DNA of 64,000 nucleotides from Allobosea sp. BK604. Lineage in GTDB: Bacteria; Pseudomonadota; Alphaproteobacteria; Rhizobiales; Beijerinckiaceae. Location of the stretch: positions 434,001 to 498,000 of the forward strand of contig NZ_SLZF01000002.1 of the NCBI RefSeq assembly GCF_004341515.1, in the 5' to 3' direction. The position numbers were made by a program, and so were the translations under genes. Below, piece after piece: positions 59,866 to 64,000 of the stretch. Within the stretch, counting starts at the first letter, position 1; every line of letters begins with the position of its first letter. Under the pieces are notes generated by a model. That model was given only the letters and a program-made list of their open reading frames with translations. It made no database searches and was not told the origin of the DNA.

Positions 59866-61707
59866 ATGGCAACCATCCGACTCACCATGGCGCAGGCGCT
59901 CGTCGCCGCGATGGCGGCGCAGAAGACGCTCGTCGGCGGACGGGAGGAGCCGCTCTTCGCCGGTGTCTGGGCGATCTTCGGCCATGGCAATGTCGCCGGG
60001 CTCGGCGAGGCACTGCATGCTGTCCGTGACCGGCTGCCGACCCTGCGCGCCCATAACGAGCAGGCGATGGCACATGCGGCCATCGCCTTCGCCAAGGCTT
60101 CGCGGCGGCGGCGGATGATGGCGGTGACGAGTTCGATCGGCCCCGGCGCGACCAACATGGTGACAGCGGCCGCCGTAGCCCATGTCAACCGCCTGCCGCT
60201 GCTGCTGCTGCCGGGCGATGTCTTCGCCGGGCGCCGGCCCGACCCGGTGCTGCAGCAGATCGAGGATTTTGGCGACGGCACCGTCTCAGCCAATGACTGT
60301 TTCCGGCCCGTCTCGCGCTATTTCGACCGCATCACCCGGCCGGAGCAACTGATCCCGGCCTTCGAGCGGGCCATGCAGGTGCTGACCGACCCGGCCGAAT
60401 GCGGTCCGGTGACGCTCGCGCTCTGCCAGGACGTGCAGACGGAGGCCTATGATTATCCCGAGGACTTCTTCGCGGAACGGCTCTGGCAGCCGCGCCGGCC
60501 CCGGCCGGACGAGACCGAACTGAACGATGCGGTCGCGCTGCTCAAGGCTGCGAAACGCCCGCTCGTCATCGCCGGCGGCGGGGTGCTCTACAGCGAGGCG
60601 GAGGCCGAGCTGGCGGCCTTCTGCGCCGCTCATGGCATTCCCGGGGCGGAGACGCAGGCCGGCAAGAGCGCCCTGCCCCACGACCACGCGCTCAATCTCG
60701 GCGCCATCGGCGTAACCGGCACCGGCGCTGCCAACGAGGCGGCGCGGCAGGCCGATCTCGTGCTCGCCATCGGCACGCGGCTCCAGGATTTCACCACCGG
60801 CTCGCGTGCGCTCTTCGCGGATCCCGCCTGCCGGATCATCGGCCTGAACACGCAAGGCTTCGATGCCGGCAAGCATCGCGCCCAGCCCGTGGTCGCCGAC
60901 GCCAAGGCCGGGCTCGCCGAACTTTCCGCGGCCCTCGCCGGCTGGAAGGCGCCTGCGGCCTGGAGCGCGGAGGCCGAAACCGGCCGCGCCAATTGGCTCG
61001 CAACCGCCGTGCGCTACACGGCGGCCGGAAACGAGGCCCTGCCGAGCGACGCCCAGGTGATCGGCGCGGTGCAGCGCCAGAGCCGGCAAAGCGATGTCGT
61101 GCTTTGCGCCGCCGGCGGGCTGCCCGGCGAACTCCACAAGCTCTGGCAGCCGGGCGCGCCCGGCGGTTACCACATGGAATACGGCTATTCCTGCATGGGC
61201 TACGAGATCGCCGGCGGTCTCGGCGCCAAGCTCGCCGATCCGGCGCGAGAGGTCGTCGTCATGGTCGGCGACGGCTCCTACCTGATGATGAACTCGGAGA
61301 TCGCGACCTCGGTGATGCTGGGCGTGAAGCTGACGATCGTCGTGCTCGACAATCGCGGCTTCGGCTGCATCAACCGCCTGCAGAACGCGACGGGCGGGGC
61401 TTCCTTCAACAACCTGCTGCGCGACGCCCGCCACGAAACCTTGCCCGAGATCGACTTTGCCGCCCATGCGGGCGCGATGGGCGCGCTCGCGCGCAAGGTC
61501 GAGAGCATCGCCGAGCTGGAGACCGCCCTGGCCGAGGCGCGCAACCATGAGCGTACCAGCGTCATCGTGATCGACACCGACCCGATGCGCTCGACCGATG
61601 CCGGCGGGCATTGGTGGGAGGTCGCGGTGCCGGAAGTATCCGGACGTGACGAGGTTCGCGCGGCACGCAGCCGCTATGACGAGGCGCTGGCGCGCCGCGA
61701 CAACTGA
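59866..61707 (+). CDS. iolD: 3D-(3,5/4)-trihydroxycyclohexane-1,2-dione acylhydrolase
   Basis: This 613-residue thiamine-diphosphate enzyme opens the ring in inositol catabolism. The N-terminal domain starts TIRLTMAQALVAAMAAQKTLVGGREEPLFAGVWAIFGHGNVAGLGEAL and carries the ThDP-activating Glu in RAHNEQAMAHAA (about 64-75). The C-terminal ThDP motif is VMVGDGSYLMMNSEIATS (about 465-482). SD GAGGAAA precedes the start. It lies between iolC and iolE in the usual order. Confidence 0.95.
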   Translation: MATIRLTMAQALVAAMAAQKTLVGGREEPLFAGVWAIFGHGNVAGLGEALHAVRDRLPTLRAHNEQAMAHAAIAFAKASRRRRMMAVTSSIGPGATNMVTAAAVAHVNRLPLLLLPGDVFAGRRPDPVLQQIEDFGDGTVSANDCFRPVSRYFDRITRPEQLIPAFERAMQVLTDPAECGPVTLALCQDVQTEAYDYPEDFFAERLWQPRRPRPDETELNDAVALLKAAKRPLVIAGGGVLYSEAEAELAAFCAAHGIPGAETQAGKSALPHDHALNLGAIGVTGTGAANEAARQADLVLAIGTRLQDFTTGSRALFADPACRIIGLNTQGFDAGKHRAQPVVADAKAGLAELSAALAGWKAPAAWSAEAETGRANWLATAVRYTAAGNEALPSDAQVIGAVQRQSRQSDVVLCAAGGLPGELHKLWQPGAPGGYHMEYGYSCMGYEIAGGLGAKLADPAREVVVMVGDGSYLMMNSEIATSVMLGVKLTIVVLDNRGFGCINRLQNATGGASFNNLLRDARHETLPEIDFAAHAGAMGALARKVESIAELETALAEARNHERTSVIVIDTDPMRSTDAGGHWWEVAVPEVSGRDEVRAARSRYDEALARRDN

Positions 61708-61719
61708 GACGAGGACGAC

Positions 61720-62619
61720 ATGCCCATCCGTATCGGCGCCAACCCTATCGGCTGGTCGAATGATGACCTCCAGGAGATCGGCGGTGCGACACCGCTGGAA
61801 GCCTGCCTTGCCGAGGCCCGGGAGGCCGGGTTCGAAGGCATGGAGCTCGGCCACAAGTTCCCGCGCGAGCCGAATGCGCTGAAGGCTGCGCTCGCACCCT
61901 TCGGCATGGCCTGCATATCCGGCTGGTATTCCGCCGAATTGCTGCGCCGCGACGCCGATGAGGAGATGAAGCACCTGCGGCCGCATCTCGACCTGCTGAA
62001 GGCGATGGGATCGCCCGTTCTGGTCTTCGCCGAGACCTCGAACGCCATCCATGGTGACCGGACGAAGCCGCTGTCGCAGCGGCCGCTGATGCAGGCCGGT
62101 GACTGGGCCGAGTTCGGGCGGCGCATCACCGAAGTGGCCGAGCGGACGCTCGCCGAGGGCGTGCGGCTGGTCTACCACCACCATATGGGCACGATCGTCG
62201 AGAGCGAGGCCGATATCGACGCCTTCATGGCGGCGACGGGCGAGCCGGCGCATCTTCTGCTCGATACCGGCCATGCCACCTGGGGCGGGGCCGATCCGGC
62301 TGCCTTGGCGCGGCGCTATCGTGCCCGGATCAGCCATGTCCATGCCAAGGATGTGCGCCGCCCGGTGATGGAGCAGGCGCGCCGCGAGGGCTGGAGCTTC
62401 CTCGACGCCGTGCTCGGCCAGGGCGCGGAGCTCGGCGTCTACACAGTGCCGGGCGACGGCATGGTCGATTATCCCGCCGTCTTCCGCGAGCTGCCCGGCT
62501 ATTCCGGCTGGGTCGTCGTCGAGGCCGAGCAGGATCCGGAGAAGGCGCATCCGCTGACATACGCAAAGAAGGGCGTCGCCCATCTCAAGCAGAGCCTGAA
62601 GGAGGCGGGGCTCGCCTGA
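61720..62619 (+). CDS. iolE: myo-inosose-2 dehydratase
   Basis: This 299-residue TIM-barrel protein of the xylose isomerase-like family starts IGANPIGWSNDDLQEIGGATPLEACLAEAREAGFEGMELGHKFP, typical of IolE. Metal-binding positions appear in RLVYHHHMGTIVESE, HLLLDTGHATWGGADP and HVHAKDV. It dehydrates 2-keto-myo-inositol to the diketone used by IolD. SD GAGGAC precedes ATG 61720. Confidence 0.95.
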   Translation: MPIRIGANPIGWSNDDLQEIGGATPLEACLAEAREAGFEGMELGHKFPREPNALKAALAPFGMACISGWYSAELLRRDADEEMKHLRPHLDLLKAMGSPVLVFAETSNAIHGDRTKPLSQRPLMQAGDWAEFGRRITEVAERTLAEGVRLVYHHHMGTIVESEADIDAFMAATGEPAHLLLDTGHATWGGADPAALARRYRARISHVHAKDVRRPVMEQARREGWSFLDAVLGQGAELGVYTVPGDGMVDYPAVFRELPGYSGWVVVEAEQDPEKAHPLTYAKKGVAHLKQSLKEAGLA

Positions 62620-62632
62620 ACCCCGAACCACC

Positions 62633-63436
62633 ATGTCCAAGCTTCTGGTCAAGCCGAGCGCTCCCGATACGCAGGGGCGCATTCACAATGTCACGCCCGC
62701 CAATGCCGGCTGGAGCCATGTCGGCTTCGCCCTTCATCGGCTCGCCGACGGGCAGAGCCTCGCCCGCGAGACCGAGGATCGCGAGCATTGCCTTGTCCTG
62801 CTCTCAGGCAAGGTTTCGGCCATGTCGGGCGGCGAGGATTTCGGCACGATCGGCGGGCGCGCCTCGCCCTTCGAGCCCGATCCCTGGTCGCTCTACGTGC
62901 CGGCTGGCTCGCAATGGTCGATCACGGCCAAGGGTCCGTGCGAGGTTGCGATCTGCTCGGCCCCCGGCACCGCCGGTTCGCGACCGGCGCGCGTGATCGC
63001 GCCGCAGGATGTCGGCAGCCTGACGCGCGGACAGGGCAGCAATACCCGCCATGTCCGCAACATCCTGCCGGAGACCGAGCCGGCGGACGGGCTGTTGGTG
63101 GTCGAGGTCGTCACGCCGGCCGGCTGCTGGTCGAGCTACCCGCCGCACAAGCATGACGAGGACCGGCTGCCGGCGGAGTCGCAGCTCGAAGAGACCTATT
63201 ATCACCGCCTGCACCCGCCGCAGGGCTTCGGCTTCCAGCGCGTCTATACCGATGACGGCTCGCTGGACGAGACCTTCGCCTTCAAGGACGGCGATGTCGT
63301 GCTCGTGCCCAGGGGTTATCACCCGGTCGGCGCGCCGCATGGCTATGACCTGTACTATCTCAACGTCATGGCGGGGCCGAAGCGCGTCTGGAAATTCCAT
63401 AACGACCCCGCACATGAGTGGATGCTGGGCGCTTGA
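62633..63436 (+). CDS. iolB: 5-deoxy-glucuronate isomerase
   Basis: This 267-residue bicupin isomerises 5-deoxy-glucuronate to 5-dehydro-2-deoxygluconate, the IolC substrate. The metal site is in SSYPPHKHDEDRLPAESQLEETYYHRLHPPQGFGFQRVY (about 165-203), with the two His and a Glu of the family. The stop is shared with the next gene as TTGA. Confidence 0.95.
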   Translation: MSKLLVKPSAPDTQGRIHNVTPANAGWSHVGFALHRLADGQSLARETEDREHCLVLLSGKVSAMSGGEDFGTIGGRASPFEPDPWSLYVPAGSQWSITAKGPCEVAICSAPGTAGSRPARVIAPQDVGSLTRGQGSNTRHVRNILPETEPADGLLVVEVVTPAGCWSSYPPHKHDEDRLPAESQLEETYYHRLHPPQGFGFQRVYTDDGSLDETFAFKDGDVVLVPRGYHPVGAPHGYDLYYLNVMAGPKRVWKFHNDPAHEWMLGA

Positions 63437-64000
63437 CCCTTCCGTCGAGCCAGCCTGCGCCTGAGGACGACGCCACCGGGGACGACATCACCACGGTCTC
63501 GAGCCGGGTCGCCTACGAGAACCGCTGGATGCGCGTTCGCGAAGACGAAACCCGCCTGCGCGATGGCACGGCCGGCCTCTACGGCTTTGTCGAGAAGGCG
63601 GATTTCGTCATCATCGCGCCGATCGACCGCGGCCTCGTCCATCTCGTCCAGCAGTTCCGCTATCCCATCCGCTCGCGGCAATGGGAGTTTCCGCAGGGAA
63701 GCTGGGAAGCCTCTCCGGATATCGATCCCGTGGAGGTGGCGCGGGGCGAACTGGCGGAGGAGACCGGGCTTCGCGCCGGGCGCATCGAGGAGGCGGGCCG
63801 CCTCTACCCGCTCTATGGGACGGTGACGCAGAGCTTCCGCATCTTCCTCGCCTCCGAGCTTTCACCCGGCGAGGCCAGGCTCGAGCATTCCGAGCAGGAT
63901 CTCGTCTCGGCATCGGTGCCATTGGCCGAGTTCGAGCGCATGATCGTGGAGGGCTCGATCAGGGACGCCGGCACCGTCGCCGCCTTCGGGCTCCTGCGCC
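63433..64000 (+). CDS. Nudix hydrolase (ADP-ribose pyrophosphatase-like), 3' truncated by the window
   Basis: This open frame starts at TTG 63433, overlapping the iolB stop, and runs off the right edge after about 189 codons. The Nudix box region reads PQGSWEASPDIDPVEVARGELAEETGL; the second motif half is GELAEETG instead of RELxEETG. The beta strands before it (FVIIAPIDRGLVHLVQQFRYPI) resemble ADP-ribose/nucleoside-sugar pyrophosphatases. Tight coupling to iolB suggests co-expression, but no role in inositol use is evident. The stop codon is outside the window. Confidence 0.82.
   Translation, partial: MTLPSSQPAPEDDATGDDITTVSSRVAYENRWMRVREDETRLRDGTAGLYGFVEKADFVIIAPIDRGLVHLVQQFRYPIRSRQWEFPQGSWEASPDIDPVEVARGELAEETGLRAGRIEEAGRLYPLYGTVTQSFRIFLASELSPGEARLEHSEQDLVSASVPLAEFERMIVEGSIRDAGTVAAFGLLR

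Noticed and set aside
1..64000. CRISPR array, IS element, prophage, rRNA or tRNA
   Set aside because: Reading through the intergenic gaps gave no regularly spaced repeats, transposase or integrase, or tRNA/rRNA-like sequence. The repeated elements found are RIME-like palindromes.

Overview
The window looks like a chromosomal stretch of a GC-rich alphaproteobacterium of the Hyphomicrobiales (Rhizobiales), possibly Bosea-like. The evidence is the dense set of ABC/TRAP uptake and catabolic operons, the fused IolC-aldolase typical of this order, and two-hairpin intergenic elements of about 105 bp resembling the RIME1 elements of rhizobia. The genus is inference. No rRNA, tRNA, CRISPR array, IS element or phage gene was seen, and almost the whole window is coding.

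Layout. 1-2.6 kb: a TRAP carboxylate transporter (dctM cut by the window edge, dctQ, dctP), divergent from a GntR/FCD regulator. 2.6-16.6 kb: an exopolysaccharide locus on mixed strands. It holds a Wza-like export lipoprotein, a fatty acid hydroxylase-type membrane enzyme, a BioF2/CelD-like acyltransferase, a GINT1-like beta-propeller protein, a Wzz/BY-kinase-like protein whose P-loop is destroyed, a VpsF-like polymerase, a GH5 glycanase, two glycosyltransferases and a Wzx-like flippase. No priming sugar-phosphate transferase is present. 16.6-24.7 kb: a four-gene minus-strand cluster of two decarboxylase plus AspT-type exchanger pairs (an Orn/Lys/Arg-type decarboxylase with one exchanger, and aspartate 4-decarboxylase with the other).

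25-36.6 kb: an NMT1-type ABC importer operon with an enoyl-CoA hydratase, a MaoC hydratase and an IclR regulator. Next to it lie a ketopantoate reductase-like gene, a family I CoA-transferase, an SDR, a small DUF4286-like protein, a LacI regulator and a divergent shikimate dehydrogenase homologue. Two similar palindromes suggest that the LacI protein controls this island. 36.6-49.9 kb: a minus-strand operon of SDR, hydantoinase A/B (HyuA/HyuB), SDR, a DppABCDF-type importer and an MFS transporter, divergent from an IclR regulator.

50-64 kb: a myo-inositol catabolic region. Rightward run iolR (RpiR family), iolC-aldolase fusion, iolD, iolE, iolB and a Nudix gene. Leftward run an SDR, iolG, an inositol monophosphatase and an AfuABC/FbpABC-type ABC importer. 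A palindrome matching the rhizobial IolR motif GGAA-N6-TTCC sits in the divergent promoter.

The two best candidates for something undescribed are (i) the importer plus inositol monophosphatase plus iol genes, which may take up a phosphorylated inositol, and (ii) the paired decarboxylase/antiporter cluster, where the substrate of the first pair is unknown.
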